Positions 1-9,281 of a stretch of 64,000 nucleotides of DNA are shown here, one piece after another. The translations under genes were made by a program, and so were the position numbers. The notes below the pieces were generated by a model. It was not told the origin of the DNA. It did no database searches and saw only the letters and a program-made list of their open reading frames with translations. Every line of letters starts with the position of its first letter. Position 1 is the stretch's first letter. Origin of the DNA: Scatosoma sp045632265 (GTDB lineage: Bacteria; Bacillota; Clostridia; Christensenellales; Borkfalkiaceae); NCBI GenBank assembly GCA_045632265.1, contig JAZQWG010000036.1, positions 1 to 64,000 of the forward strand. Direction: 5' to 3'.

Positions 1-1
1 G

Positions 2-694
2 GACAACGGCAAGATTAGCGAAGAGAAGAAGAAACTCTATTATGCAGTCAACAGCGATTTGGCGATTGAAACGGCGAAGAAGGCAAAGGCGGACGGCGTA
101 AAGCAATTTATCTTTATGAGCAGCGCTATCGTCTATGGCAAGAGTGCGAAAATCGGCAAGACGAAATTGATTACTCGTGACACGCCCGTATCGCCCGAAA
201 ACGCATATTCGGATAGCAAAGTGCAAGCGGAAATCGGTTTGAAAGAATTAGAAGACGAAACGTTTAAGTTGGTTATTCTTCGCCCGCCGATGATTTACGG
301 AAAGGGCAGCAAAGGGAATTATCCCGTGCTTTCCAAGTTTGGCAAAAAATTGCCTTTCTTCCCGTACGTGAAAAACCAACGCTCGATGTTGTATATCGAA
401 AACTTGCTCGAATTCGTTCGCCTTATGATAGTAAACGAAGAAAGCGGGGTATTCTTCCCGCAAAATGCGCAGTACGGCAATACGTCGGAAATCGTAAAAA
501 AGATAGGCGCGGCGCATGGCAAAAAGGTACGCCTTGTAAAGGGCTTTGCTTGGGCTGTGAAATTTATGGGCTTGTTTACGGGGCTTGTCAATAAAGCGTT
601 TGGCAACTTTGCGTACGACATGGAAATGAGCGAATATAAGCAAGACTACCGCTTGAAGAATTTAGACGAATCGATTGAGGCTACGGAAAAATGA
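2..694 (+). CDS. NAD-dependent epimerase/dehydratase (extended SDR), 5' end outside window
   Basis: The reading frame is open from the first bases of the window, so the N-terminal Rossmann glycine motif lies upstream. The visible part has the SDR catalytic core: an FMSSAIVYG strand with the catalytic Ser, then AYSDSK carrying the Tyr and Lys of the YxxxK pair, then a sugar-binding region with RPPMIYG. This is the UDP-sugar 4-epimerase/dehydratase type of nucleotide-sugar enzyme, probably cytosolic. The stop overlaps the next start (ATGA), so it is translationally coupled to a WbuB-like glycosyltransferase and belongs to the polysaccharide locus. The exact sugar substrate cannot be told. The internal TTG at 59 is not taken as a start because the frame and the homology-like sequence continue upstream. 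Confidence 0.85.
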   Translation, partial: DNGKISEEKKKLYYAVNSDLAIETAKKAKADGVKQFIFMSSAIVYGKSAKIGKTKLITRDTPVSPENAYSDSKVQAEIGLKELEDETFKLVILRPPMIYGKGSKGNYPVLSKFGKKLPFFPYVKNQRSMLYIENLLEFVRLMIVNEESGVFFPQNAQYGNTSEIVKKIGAAHGKKVRLVKGFAWAVKFMGLFTGLVNKAFGNFAYDMEMSEYKQDYRLKNLDESIEATEK

Positions 695-1902
695 CGAAGC
701 AAAAACATATATTGGTCGTCAGTCAATATTTCTATCCAGAGCCCTTTCGTATCAACGATATGTGTCAAGAATGGGTGAAACGTGGGTATAAAGTGACCGT
801 TTTGACGGGTATCCCCAACTACCCCGAAGGGAAATTTTACAAAGGGTACAACTGGCGCAAAAAACGCAAGGAAACATGGAACGGCATCGATATTATCCGT
901 ATTCCGTTGATTTCAAGGGGAAAGGGAAAAATTCGGTTGGTGCTCAACTATTATTCCTTCGTGATTTCGGGCTGGTTTTGGAAACTGTTTACCAAGCTGA
1001 AAGTGGATGCGGTGTTCACCTTTGAAGTGTCGCCGATGACGCAAGCGCTCGTGCCTATGTGGTATGCGAAAAAACGCAAGATTCCCCATTATTTGTACGT
1101 GCAAGATTTGTGGCCTGAAAACGTGCAAACGGTGACGGGTATCAACAATGCGTTTATTCTTAAGCGTATCGGCAAAATGGTGGACAAAATCTATCGCCGT
1201 TGCGATTTGATTTTTGGGACGAGCGAAAGCTTTGTAAAGGAAATTCAAAAACGAGTTTACGATAATAAGGACAAGGTGAAATATTGGCCGCAGTATGCGG
1301 AAAATTTTTATCAGCCGACGGAAAACACGAAAGCGGACGAGCTACCTAAAGATATTTTCAAAGTGATTTTCACGGGAAACATCGGCAAAGCGCAAGGGCT
1401 GGATATTTTGCCCAAGACGGCGGCGGTGCTTAAAGACAAGGGCACTAAAGTAAAATTCGTTATCGTAGGCGACGGCAGAGAAAAAGAACAGCTGCTTGCA
1501 GAGATTGCGGAAAAGGGCGTGGAAGATTATTTCACGTTGATTCCCCGTCAGCCCGCGGAAGAAATTCCCGCGTACTTGTGCGCGTGCGATATGGCGTTCG
1601 TGTCGTATATGGACAACCCGCTTTGGGCGAATACGATTCCGGCAAAAATGCAATCGTATATGGCGTGCGGAATGCCTATTTTGGCTTCGGCGTCGGGGGA
1701 AACGGAAAAAATTATTAAAGATGCCGATTGCGGCGTTTGTTGCGAAATCGGCAACGAACAAGCTTTGGCGGATGCGATTTGCGCTTTGATGGAAAAAAGA
1801 GATGATATTGCCGAGCTTGGCAAAAAGGCAAAAGCGTACAGCGACGCACACTTTGACAAAAAGACGTTGATGGACGAAATGGACACCTATTTAGGGAGAT
1901 AA
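691..1902 (+). CDS. wbuB: GT4 glycosyltransferase, WbuB (L-FucNAc transferase)-like
   Basis: 403-residue GT-B fold glycosyltransferase. The N-terminus has the WbuB-type VVSQYFYPEPFRIND stretch followed by GIPNYPEGK, and around residue 137 the typical QDLWPENV. The C-terminal domain has GNIGKAQGLD and the donor-binding KMQSYMACGMPILAS. WbuB proteins transfer N-acetyl-L-fucosamine to lipid-linked sugar on the cytoplasmic face. The locus also encodes CapE, CapF and CapG (18498-23176), which make UDP-L-FucNAc, so donor supply and transferase match. The start overlaps the preceding stop by 4 bases. The family call is firm; the exact linkage is inference. Confidence 0.8.
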   Translation: MTKQKHILVVSQYFYPEPFRINDMCQEWVKRGYKVTVLTGIPNYPEGKFYKGYNWRKKRKETWNGIDIIRIPLISRGKGKIRLVLNYYSFVISGWFWKLFTKLKVDAVFTFEVSPMTQALVPMWYAKKRKIPHYLYVQDLWPENVQTVTGINNAFILKRIGKMVDKIYRRCDLIFGTSESFVKEIQKRVYDNKDKVKYWPQYAENFYQPTENTKADELPKDIFKVIFTGNIGKAQGLDILPKTAAVLKDKGTKVKFVIVGDGREKEQLLAEIAEKGVEDYFTLIPRQPAEEIPAYLCACDMAFVSYMDNPLWANTIPAKMQSYMACGMPILASASGETEKIIKDADCGVCCEIGNEQALADAICALMEKRDDIAELGKKAKAYSDAHFDKKTLMDEMDTYLGR

Positions 1903-1906
1903 ACAA

Positions 1907-2764
1907 ATGGCGGATTTAACGGCGATAATATTGACGCTTAACGAGGAAAAGAATATTCGGGAGTGTATTTCTTCCATACAATCGATTGCAAAAAGAATTG
2001 TCGTCGTGGATAGTTTCAGCACCGACAAAACGGTGGAAATTGCCAAGGAAATGGGTGCGGAAGTTATTGCGCACGAGTTTGTGAATCAAGCGCAGCAATT
2101 TATCTATGCGCTCGATACGCTCGATATTGATACGAAATGGATTTTGCGTATTGATGCGGACGAGCGTTTTACGGAAAAATCGGCGGCGGAGTTGGAGGAT
2201 TTGACGACAAAGCACGCAGACGACGACGTCAACGGGATTGTGGTGCGCTTTGAAGTAAGTTTTATGGGCAAGCCCCTTCGCCACGGCGGCATTTATCCTA
2301 TCAAGGTACTTCGTATCTTCAAAAAGGGTTATGCCCACATGGAAGCAAGAAATATGGACGAACATATCGTTATCAACGAAGGGCGTTCGATTGATATGAA
2401 AACCGATTGTTTGCACCAAGATTTCAAAAGCTTGTATGCGTGGGTAGAAAGACATAACAAGTATTCTAATAGAGAAGTTATCGACTATTTTAACCGTGAA
2501 CAATCGCAAGAAGGCGCGGCGTTGCACGGAAGTGCGAAATTGAAGCGGTTTGTGAAATTTAAGATTTATTACAAATTGCCGATGGGGCTTCGCGCAAAGC
2601 TGTATTACTGGTATCGCTACTATTTGAAACTTGGCTTTTTGGACGGCAAGGAAGGAAAGATTTTTGCCTTCTTGCAAGCGTACTGGTATCGTTTCTTGGT
2701 AGATGCGAAAATTTACGAAAAGAAGAAAGAATTAAAGGCAAACGAAAACAAAGTTGAGAAATAA
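1907..2764 (+). CDS. GT2 glycosyltransferase, WaaE/KdtX-like
   Basis: 285 residues. The GT-A fold starts with AIILTLNEEKNI, has VVDSFSTDKT (nucleotide-binding Asp) and the metal-binding DAD motif at about residue 82 in LRIDADERF. The C-terminal third is basic and aromatic-rich, as in WaaE/KdtX-type beta-glycosyltransferases that add glucose or a similar sugar to cell-surface glycans. It lies four bases after the preceding stop and is part of the polysaccharide operon. Donor and acceptor are unknown. Confidence 0.8.
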   Translation: MADLTAIILTLNEEKNIRECISSIQSIAKRIVVVDSFSTDKTVEIAKEMGAEVIAHEFVNQAQQFIYALDTLDIDTKWILRIDADERFTEKSAAELEDLTTKHADDDVNGIVVRFEVSFMGKPLRHGGIYPIKVLRIFKKGYAHMEARNMDEHIVINEGRSIDMKTDCLHQDFKSLYAWVERHNKYSNREVIDYFNREQSQEGAALHGSAKLKRFVKFKIYYKLPMGLRAKLYYWYRYYLKLGFLDGKEGKIFAFLQAYWYRFLVDAKIYEKKKELKANENKVEK

Positions 2765-2770
2765 TTGCGT

Positions 2771-3868
2771 ATGAATATTTTGGTGTACAATTTGGCGGCG
2801 GAATACGCAGGGGCGCTTACTATCCTTGAAAATTTTTATAGGGAAGTGCTTGATTATCCCGATAAGAGTATCCACTGGTATTTTCTCGTATCGACGGATA
2901 AACTCAAAGATGCGGAAAACGTGACGGTGATTAGAGAACCTTGGATAAAAAAATCTTGGGCGCACCGTTGGTATTTCGATACGTTTTGCGTGCAAAAGGT
3001 GGTTAAAGAAAAGAAGATTGACGTCATCTATTCCATGCAAAATGCCCCCGTGAAACGTGCGAAGGTAAAACAAGTCGTCTATTTCCATCAATCGTTGCAA
3101 TTCTCGCCCGTTAAGTTTTCGTTGAGAAGGAAGGAAGAACGCATTTATGCGATTCGTCAAAAGTTCATTGCGAGAATTTATAGAAAGCAACTTCGTAAAG
3201 CCGACCATATCATCGTGCAAACGAAATGGTTTAAGGAAGCTTCGGCAAAGTGGATTCCTTTTGATGAAAACAAATTTAGCGTGGTCAATCCCAAGGTGAA
3301 CGTTGATCCACGCTTGCTTGAAAAAGAATATAAATTAAGCGAGCCTATTTTCTTCTATCCCGCAGGCGACGGCGTGCATAAAAACCACCAAGTTATTTTG
3401 GACGCTTGCGAGATATTGAAAAAAGACGGGATTACGGACGGTTATAAAGTGGTGTTCACAATGGACGGTGTTTCGCCCTTCTCGGCGGGCATTGCGCAAA
3501 TAGCGAAAGAAAAGGGCTATCCGATAGTATTCACGGGGATTATCTCTAAGGCGGAAGTGTTTGATTATTATAGCAAATCGGTTATGCTTTTCCCCAGCTA
3601 TTTGGAAACGTTCGGGTTGCCGCCTTTGGAAGCGAGAATGATGAAAGCGATTGTCATTGCTTCCGATATGCCGTTCTGCCGCGAGAGTTTGGACGGATAT
3701 GAAAATGCGCATTTCCACGGCATTCACGATGCTAAAAAACTTGCATCGCTTATGAAACAAGTAATAATGGGGACGATGAACTATATCACGCCCCAAGAAA
3801 ATAACAATCCACAAAACAAGAAAACAATTATCGAATGTATTTTCGATGGAATCAAAGACGGGGAATAA
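2771..3868 (+). CDS. GT4/GT1-type glycosyltransferase
   Basis: 365-residue GT-B glycosyltransferase. The ATG at 2771 (MNILVYNL) is preferred over an in-frame TTG at 2765. The N-terminal domain contains an AGALTILENF segment typical of acceptor-side domains. The C-terminal donor domain has FYPAGDGVHKNHQ and the E-x7-E pattern in ETFGLPPLEA at about residue 278. It follows the GT2 gene with a six-base gap and has a weak ribosome-binding site, consistent with coupling. Sugar specificity is not visible. Confidence 0.8.
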   Translation: MNILVYNLAAEYAGALTILENFYREVLDYPDKSIHWYFLVSTDKLKDAENVTVIREPWIKKSWAHRWYFDTFCVQKVVKEKKIDVIYSMQNAPVKRAKVKQVVYFHQSLQFSPVKFSLRRKEERIYAIRQKFIARIYRKQLRKADHIIVQTKWFKEASAKWIPFDENKFSVVNPKVNVDPRLLEKEYKLSEPIFFYPAGDGVHKNHQVILDACEILKKDGITDGYKVVFTMDGVSPFSAGIAQIAKEKGYPIVFTGIISKAEVFDYYSKSVMLFPSYLETFGLPPLEARMMKAIVIASDMPFCRESLDGYENAHFHGIHDAKKLASLMKQVIMGTMNYITPQENNNPQNKKTIIECIFDGIKDGE

Positions 3869-3873
3869 AGAAG

Positions 3874-5019
3874 ATGAAAGCATTGTACATAACGGGAATG
3901 TATCCTACGCCTGCCTATCCACAAAAGGGTATCTTTTGTCACGAGCAGGTTAAGGCTTTGCAAAAAGCGGGCGTTGAAGTGACGGTCGTTGTGCCACTCG
4001 TGTTTTACGATAGAGAAGTAAAAGTGAAAGAGTGGGATTTTGAGGGGGTACATATTCGTTATATTCGTTTCTTCAAGTTGCCAGGAACGGCGGATTTCCA
4101 TAAGATGGGCAAGTCCCTTTTCCGTCAGCTGGATAGAAAGCTTGATTTGAAGAGTTTTGACGTATATCATGCGGATGCGCCGTTGCCAGCAGGTACGGCG
4201 GTTATGGCGGCGTCTGAAAAATACGGTGTGCCCTTCGTCGTGCACGGACACGGGTTGGACGTGTTCTTTGATAATTGTTATGCGGGCGCAAAAAATTGCG
4301 ATAAAATCGCAAAAACTTGCCAGCTTGTCTATGAAAAGGCAAACGCGGTCGTTGGGGTAAGCGGCAAGGTGCTTGAACGAATCGCAAAAAGAGTTTCTCT
4401 TGAAGGAAAGGGCTACGTTGTGTATAACGGCGTAGATACGGATAAATTCGTGCCGATTGAAAAGGAAGACACGGGCGTGTTTACAATAAGCTCGGTGGGC
4501 AATTTAATTCCTTTGAAAGGGCATAAATACTTATTGCAAGCATTGCAAAAGGTAATTGAAAAAGGGCACGAAAACGTGAAATGTATTATCGCAGGGCGTG
4601 GGTATTTGGAAGAAGAGCTCAAAGAACTTGCGGCGGATTTAGGGCTTCAAGATTACGTAGAATTTATCGGCTACGTGCCGTATGGCGAAGTTATTTCGCT
4701 GCTTCAAAAATCGAATGCGTTTATTTTGCCATCCTATTACGAAGCGCTTGGCTGCGTGTATTTGGAAGCTATGGCGTGCGGTGTGCCCGCCGTTGGGTGC
4801 AAAGATAACGGCATTGACGAGATTATTGTAAACGGCGAAAACGGTTATTTGGTGGATATGCACAACGTTGAACAAATCGTCGATTGCCTCGAAAAGATGA
4901 CGCAAGAAGGCAAAAACGAAATGATGAGCAAAAAAGCAAGACAAATGGTTGCTGAAAAATATACTTGGGCGGATTCGGCGGCTACTTTATTAAACGTTTA
5001 TCAATTTGTGCAAAAGTAA
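3874..5019 (+). CDS. GT4 glycosyltransferase
   Basis: 381 residues from the ATG at 3874 (MKALYITGMYPTPAYPQ). An upstream in-frame ATG at 3835 lies inside the previous gene and is unlikely to be used. The N-terminal half has VVHGHGLD and VVGVSGKV, as in GT4 enzymes, and the donor domain has VYNGVDTDKF, SVGNLIPLKGHK and the E-x7-E motif of EALGCVYLEAMACGVP at about residue 290. This is a retaining transferase in a run of related enzymes, each presumably adding one sugar of the repeat unit. Confidence 0.82.
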   Translation: MKALYITGMYPTPAYPQKGIFCHEQVKALQKAGVEVTVVVPLVFYDREVKVKEWDFEGVHIRYIRFFKLPGTADFHKMGKSLFRQLDRKLDLKSFDVYHADAPLPAGTAVMAASEKYGVPFVVHGHGLDVFFDNCYAGAKNCDKIAKTCQLVYEKANAVVGVSGKVLERIAKRVSLEGKGYVVYNGVDTDKFVPIEKEDTGVFTISSVGNLIPLKGHKYLLQALQKVIEKGHENVKCIIAGRGYLEEELKELAADLGLQDYVEFIGYVPYGEVISLLQKSNAFILPSYYEALGCVYLEAMACGVPAVGCKDNGIDEIIVNGENGYLVDMHNVEQIVDCLEKMTQEGKNEMMSKKARQMVAEKYTWADSAATLLNVYQFVQK

Positions 5020-5039
5020 ACTTATAAGGACGTAAAGAG

Positions 5040-6143
5040 ATGTTGAAAGTTTTGTTTATCGTAAATATTCCTTCGCCTTATCGTGTGGCTTTCTTTAATG
5101 AGCTTGGGAAGAATTGTGATTTAACCGTCTTGTTTGAAAAAGAAACGGCTTCTGATAGGGATGAGTCTTGGAAACAATATGCGTTTCAAAACTTCAAAGG
5201 GATATTCTTAAAAGGCTTTTCTCTTGGTGCGGCTACGGCGCTTTGCTTCAGTGTGAAAAAGCATTTGCGAAAAAATAAATACGACGTTATTGTTTGTGGG
5301 AATTTCACGTCGCCGACGGGGATTCTTGCTGTTAGATATATGAAACGAAAGGGCATTCCGTATTATCTTGAAAGCGACGGTGGTTTCGCAAAAAGCGAAG
5401 GTGGCTGGCGAGAGTTGGTTAAGAAGATGGTGGTACCTGGGGCAAAAGGATATTTTAGTACAGGTATTGAGCACGATAAATACTATATGGCTTACGGTGC
5501 TGAAAAGGACAAATTGTTGCGCTATCCCTTCACGTCCTTAAATAACGCAGACGTTCTTCCTCAAACATTGACTAAGCAAGAAAAGCAAGTGCATAAACAA
5601 GCGCTTGGGATGCAAGAAGAAATGGTTGTTTTGGCGGTGGGACAATTTATCCATAGAAAAGGTTTTGATGTGTTGTTGAAGGCGTCAAAGTGTTTGGATA
5701 AAAAGGTGGGTGTGTACTTCATTGGAGGAACTCCAACGGAAGAGTACGTGCAATTAAAAGAGAGTTTAGTTCTTGAAAACGTGCATTTTGAAGGTTTTAA
5801 AACTAAAGAAGAATTGAAGAAATATTACATGGCGGCGGATGTTTTTGCTTTGCCGACAAGGGAAGATATTTGGGGTTTGGTTGTCAACGAAGCAATGGCG
5901 TATGGGTTGCCTGTTGTGACCACGAAAAACTGTGTAGCGGGGATAGAGCTTATTAAAGACGGCGAAAATGGTTTTTTGGTAGAAGCTGAAAGTGAAATGG
6001 GATTGGCTAAAAAGCTAAATGTTTTAGTGGGCGATGAGGTTTTGCGTTCTAAGCAAGCGGAAAACGCGCTGGATACAATTCGATTGTATACCATCGAAGA
6101 AATGGCAAAGAGGCATTTAGAGATTTTCAACGAGGATTGTTAA
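5040..6143 (+). CDS. GT4 glycosyltransferase
   Basis: 367 residues. It starts MLKVLFIVNIPSPYRVAFF, the usual opening of GT4 enzymes with an N-terminal Rossmann half. The donor-binding half has VGQFIHRKGFDVLL and REDIWGLVVNEAMAYGLP (E-x7-E at about residue 275). A purine-rich ribosome-binding site lies just upstream. Cytosolic or membrane-associated. Substrate unknown. Confidence 0.82.
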   Translation: MLKVLFIVNIPSPYRVAFFNELGKNCDLTVLFEKETASDRDESWKQYAFQNFKGIFLKGFSLGAATALCFSVKKHLRKNKYDVIVCGNFTSPTGILAVRYMKRKGIPYYLESDGGFAKSEGGWRELVKKMVVPGAKGYFSTGIEHDKYYMAYGAEKDKLLRYPFTSLNNADVLPQTLTKQEKQVHKQALGMQEEMVVLAVGQFIHRKGFDVLLKASKCLDKKVGVYFIGGTPTEEYVQLKESLVLENVHFEGFKTKEELKKYYMAADVFALPTREDIWGLVVNEAMAYGLPVVTTKNCVAGIELIKDGENGFLVEAESEMGLAKKLNVLVGDEVLRSKQAENALDTIRLYTIEEMAKRHLEIFNEDC

Positions 6144-6145
6144 TA

Positions 6146-7357
6146 ATGGCATTTACGGCAAAGGAAAGACAAACTAAACAGTTGTTTTCGCAAGAGGCGA
6201 AGCAATATAAGTACGACATAATGTTCCTGTTTGTCGTTATATTTGTTTATATGTTGTGTGTTATGCCGTTGTGGGGTGGCGGTTGGGCGCAATATATGCG
6301 CTTTATCATTTTACCTTTATTTGTTGTTGCGGCGTATATGAAAGTCGGCTTGCGTATGCGGATTGACTTGTTCACGCTTTGCTGTTTCTTATTTGCAGTG
6401 CTGCCTTCAATATTGGTTTCTCCGTATACAAGAAATACAACGTTAAAAGCAATAACGGTTATTGTTATGTTTATTGCTTGCTCGGTGTATTTTTCTTCCC
6501 GTAGGGAACACGGCATGCCTGCCTTATATAGGGCTTTGGTGTTGTTGGCTTATGTTATGATAGCGTTAAACTTTTTTGGGTACGTGACGGGTGTTGGGTT
6601 TATGTCGGGATATTTCCGTGGGTATTTTGGCAATAGAAACGCGGCGGGTCCTGTATTTGTTATTTCGTTCGTTTTGATGATGGCGGAAATATGGCGAAGA
6701 AAGGGGAATAGTAAGATTATACCGTGTGTATTTGCTGCGCTCTCGGCGTTTATGACGGTGCAAACGCAATCGCGCGGGGCTTTTATTGGTTTGATTATCG
6801 GATTCGTTTCGTTTATATTCTTTGCGTTTAAAAAGAAAGATAGAGTAATAGGAATTTTATTGACGGGTGCCTTAATTGTTCTTTTGCTTTGGAATCAAAT
6901 TTCTCGCTGGGAAGTTATTGAAAGAATTTTAGAAGAAGGTGTCACGCGCGACGAGGTATGGGAAGAGGCAAGAAAAACGATCGCAAACAATTTTTTCTTT
7001 GGCGTAGGATTTTCAAGCAGTCAGTTCTCTAATCAGTCGGCAGGACACGAGAATATGAATTTCCACAACTCTTACGTTTCGATGATGGCGGACGTTGGTT
7101 TAATAGGTGTTATATTTTTGATATTTATGTTTATTGGGTTGTTTGTAAGAATTGTTCGCAATTACAAGAAGATGAAAGAGAACGAGCGTATTATTTATAT
7201 TGCCTTGTTGTCTATCGCAATTGCGTTTTTCGGGTTGTCGTTTGGGGAATCGTATTTGATTGTGGCGGGAAGCCCGTTTTCGTTTGTTTTTTGGTGTATA
7301 TTATTTTGTTTGGCGGAATATTCACCTAAAACAAAAAAATATCAAAAAAGGAGATAA
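6146..7357 (+). CDS. O-antigen ligase/polymerase family membrane protein (Wzy-like)
   Basis: 403 residues from the ATG at 6146; a TTG at 6137 would add three residues but overlaps the previous stop. The protein is very hydrophobic, with about eleven predicted membrane segments, and carries a QTQSRGAFIGLIIGF stretch typical of the Wzy_C/O-antigen ligase family, followed by a large outside loop and a HENMNFHNSY segment that matches the conserved His region of the family. It probably polymerises lipid-linked repeat units on the outer face of the membrane. Its partner flippase is at 9282-10859. Confidence 0.75.
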   Translation: MAFTAKERQTKQLFSQEAKQYKYDIMFLFVVIFVYMLCVMPLWGGGWAQYMRFIILPLFVVAAYMKVGLRMRIDLFTLCCFLFAVLPSILVSPYTRNTTLKAITVIVMFIACSVYFSSRREHGMPALYRALVLLAYVMIALNFFGYVTGVGFMSGYFRGYFGNRNAAGPVFVISFVLMMAEIWRRKGNSKIIPCVFAALSAFMTVQTQSRGAFIGLIIGFVSFIFFAFKKKDRVIGILLTGALIVLLLWNQISRWEVIERILEEGVTRDEVWEEARKTIANNFFFGVGFSSSQFSNQSAGHENMNFHNSYVSMMADVGLIGVIFLIFMFIGLFVRIVRNYKKMKENERIIYIALLSIAIAFFGLSFGESYLIVAGSPFSFVFWCILFCLAEYSPKTKKYQKRR

Positions 7358-7360
7358 AAT

Positions 7361-8209
7361 ATGTCGGAGAATAAGCGTTGTGCGGTTGTAATATGTAGCT
7401 GTGATGCGTATCAAGACGTGTGGGACCCGTTTTTTACGTTGATGGATAAATATTGGGAAGATATTCCATATTCGGTTTATCTTAATACGGAAAAAGCTAA
7501 ATTTAATAAAGAATATAAAAATTTTTCAGTTAAAACGTTGAACTTAAAAGAAAAACGTAAACCTCATAAGACGACGTGGAGCAGACGTATGTTGGACGTG
7601 CTTGACCGTATCGAAGAGGAGTATGTTTTTATTCTTATAGAAGATTTCTTTTTACGTGAAAAGGTTCAAACGGAATTGATTGAAGAAATTCTTGATAAAA
7701 TGGATGCCGATTCTCTAATGTCGCAAGTGCAGTTCTTTGGTACAAGAATAAATTGTGATAACAATAGGTTAAACACAATGACAAACGTTTTGGATTTACA
7801 ACAGATAGGGGACGATAAAGCGAAGGTTTGCTTTGTACCTGTTATTTGGCGTAAATCCGTTTTGAGAAAATGGTTAAGACCGCATGAGACGATTTGGGCT
7901 TTTGAAAGCTGTGGTGCGCAACGAGCTAGACGTTGGAAATATAAAGACAAAGTATATCGTGTATATTCTCCGTCTATTTTTAATTATTTGTGGGAAAAAG
8001 GTTGTTATTGCGTAGTTAACGGGAAATGGATGCTCCATCCATTATTAACGGGACTTTTCCAAGAAAATAATATAGAGGTGGATTATAACATTCGTGGGAC
8101 GATAACCATGGAAGAGTGGAATGCGAAAAACATGAAACAAATCATTAAACAATACACCGTTGGGCAAATTATTAAAAAATGTTTTAATCGTTTCCGTTCG
8201 TTATTTTAA
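7361..8209 (+). CDS. Uncharacterised protein, possible GT-A type glycosyltransferase
   Basis: 282 residues with a strong AAGGAG-type ribosome-binding site. It opens with CAVVICSCDAYQDVWDPFF and has an acidic FILIEDFFL segment near residue 90, reminiscent of the metal-binding acidic motif of GT-A enzymes, but a canonical DxD is not obvious. No signal peptide or membrane segment is seen; the C-terminus is basic. Its position between the polymerase and the O-acyltransferase makes a glycan-modifying role likely. I do not recognise the family with confidence. Confidence 0.5.
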   Translation: MSENKRCAVVICSCDAYQDVWDPFFTLMDKYWEDIPYSVYLNTEKAKFNKEYKNFSVKTLNLKEKRKPHKTTWSRRMLDVLDRIEEEYVFILIEDFFLREKVQTELIEEILDKMDADSLMSQVQFFGTRINCDNNRLNTMTNVLDLQQIGDDKAKVCFVPVIWRKSVLRKWLRPHETIWAFESCGAQRARRWKYKDKVYRVYSPSIFNYLWEKGCYCVVNGKWMLHPLLTGLFQENNIEVDYNIRGTITMEEWNAKNMKQIIKQYTVGQIIKKCFNRFRSLF

Positions 8210-8220
8210 GAGGATATGCT

Positions 8221-9264
8221 ATGCAGTTATTGCAAAAAGAAGAAAGAAACGTGTCGCTTGATTTTTTAAGAATTATTGCGATGTTTATGATTATGACGGC
8301 GCACTTTTTGGGTTGGGGCGGCGCAGTGAATAAGCTGACGACAGCAGATAAAAATTATTTTATCATTATGCCTATTTATTTCTTGTGTCAAATGGGCAAT
8401 ACGCTGTTTTTTCTTTTGGCTGGTTTCTTTGCGAAAAAGCCCAAGATGCGTAAAGCGTTGTTTATCCAAAGAAAAACGTGTTTTTATTCCTTCTTGATTG
8501 CACTTATTGTGTTGATAATTGGAGTGAATGCCGACGTGAGTGTGGGATATACGATTAAATCGTTTTTCCCTATCATCTTTAACAAATATTGGTTTGTGTC
8601 GGCGTATCTTGTTTTGTACGTTTTATCCTTTTTGTTAATACCAGGTTTGGAAAGCTTATCAAAACCGCAATTTTTGATTATCATAGTTGCCTTGCTTATC
8701 AACAATACTTGCGTGATGGATGCGAGCTATACGGTGCTTGAAGGTTTGCTTGCGTATATCATTGGTTATTACTTGAAAAAGTTTAAGCCGTATGAAAATA
8801 TTAAAATGCTTTGGATTGTGCTTGCGTATGTCATTGCAATGGCGATATACGTAGGGGAAAGATTTATTGCAAGATATTTAGGTATAGAGCATTCCACTTT
8901 GGATGAAGGCTTACGTTATACGTTTTTATTGCTTGCAGCTGTTGCAATGTTTATGTTTTTTGCAAAAGTACGTATGCGTGGCAAATGGATTGCTTCCATA
9001 TCGGGGAATATTTTGTCGATATATTTGATTACGGCTCATCCAGCTTTGGTGAAAGTTTTATACACAAATTGGTTGCATGTAGAAGCCTTTTGTCAAGCAT
9101 GGTGGTTTGTTGGGTATTATTTAGCGGTAAACGTAGCAATGTTTGCGCTTTGTATCGGCATTGATAAATTGGTGACAATCGTTAACAACAAAGAAGTTAT
9201 TTTGATTGAAAAAGTAGGCAAAAAGATTTTTCGTAAAAAAGAGAACAAATCAATAGAATCATAA
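8221..9264 (+). CDS. Acyltransferase 3 family (membrane O-acyltransferase)
   Basis: 347 residues with about ten hydrophobic segments. The N-terminus SLDFLRIIAMFMIMTAHF carries the conserved Arg and the catalytic His of the acyltransferase 3 (OafA/WecH) family. Such enzymes transfer acetyl or other acyl groups to sugars across the membrane, so it probably O-acetylates the polysaccharide made by this locus. It is followed directly by the flippase. Confidence 0.82.
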   Translation: MQLLQKEERNVSLDFLRIIAMFMIMTAHFLGWGGAVNKLTTADKNYFIIMPIYFLCQMGNTLFFLLAGFFAKKPKMRKALFIQRKTCFYSFLIALIVLIIGVNADVSVGYTIKSFFPIIFNKYWFVSAYLVLYVLSFLLIPGLESLSKPQFLIIIVALLINNTCVMDASYTVLEGLLAYIIGYYLKKFKPYENIKMLWIVLAYVIAMAIYVGERFIARYLGIEHSTLDEGLRYTFLLLAAVAMFMFFAKVRMRGKWIASISGNILSIYLITAHPALVKVLYTNWLHVEAFCQAWWFVGYYLAVNVAMFALCIGIDKLVTIVNNKEVILIEKVGKKIFRKKENKSIES

Positions 9265-9281
9265 AATAGGACTATAAATAA

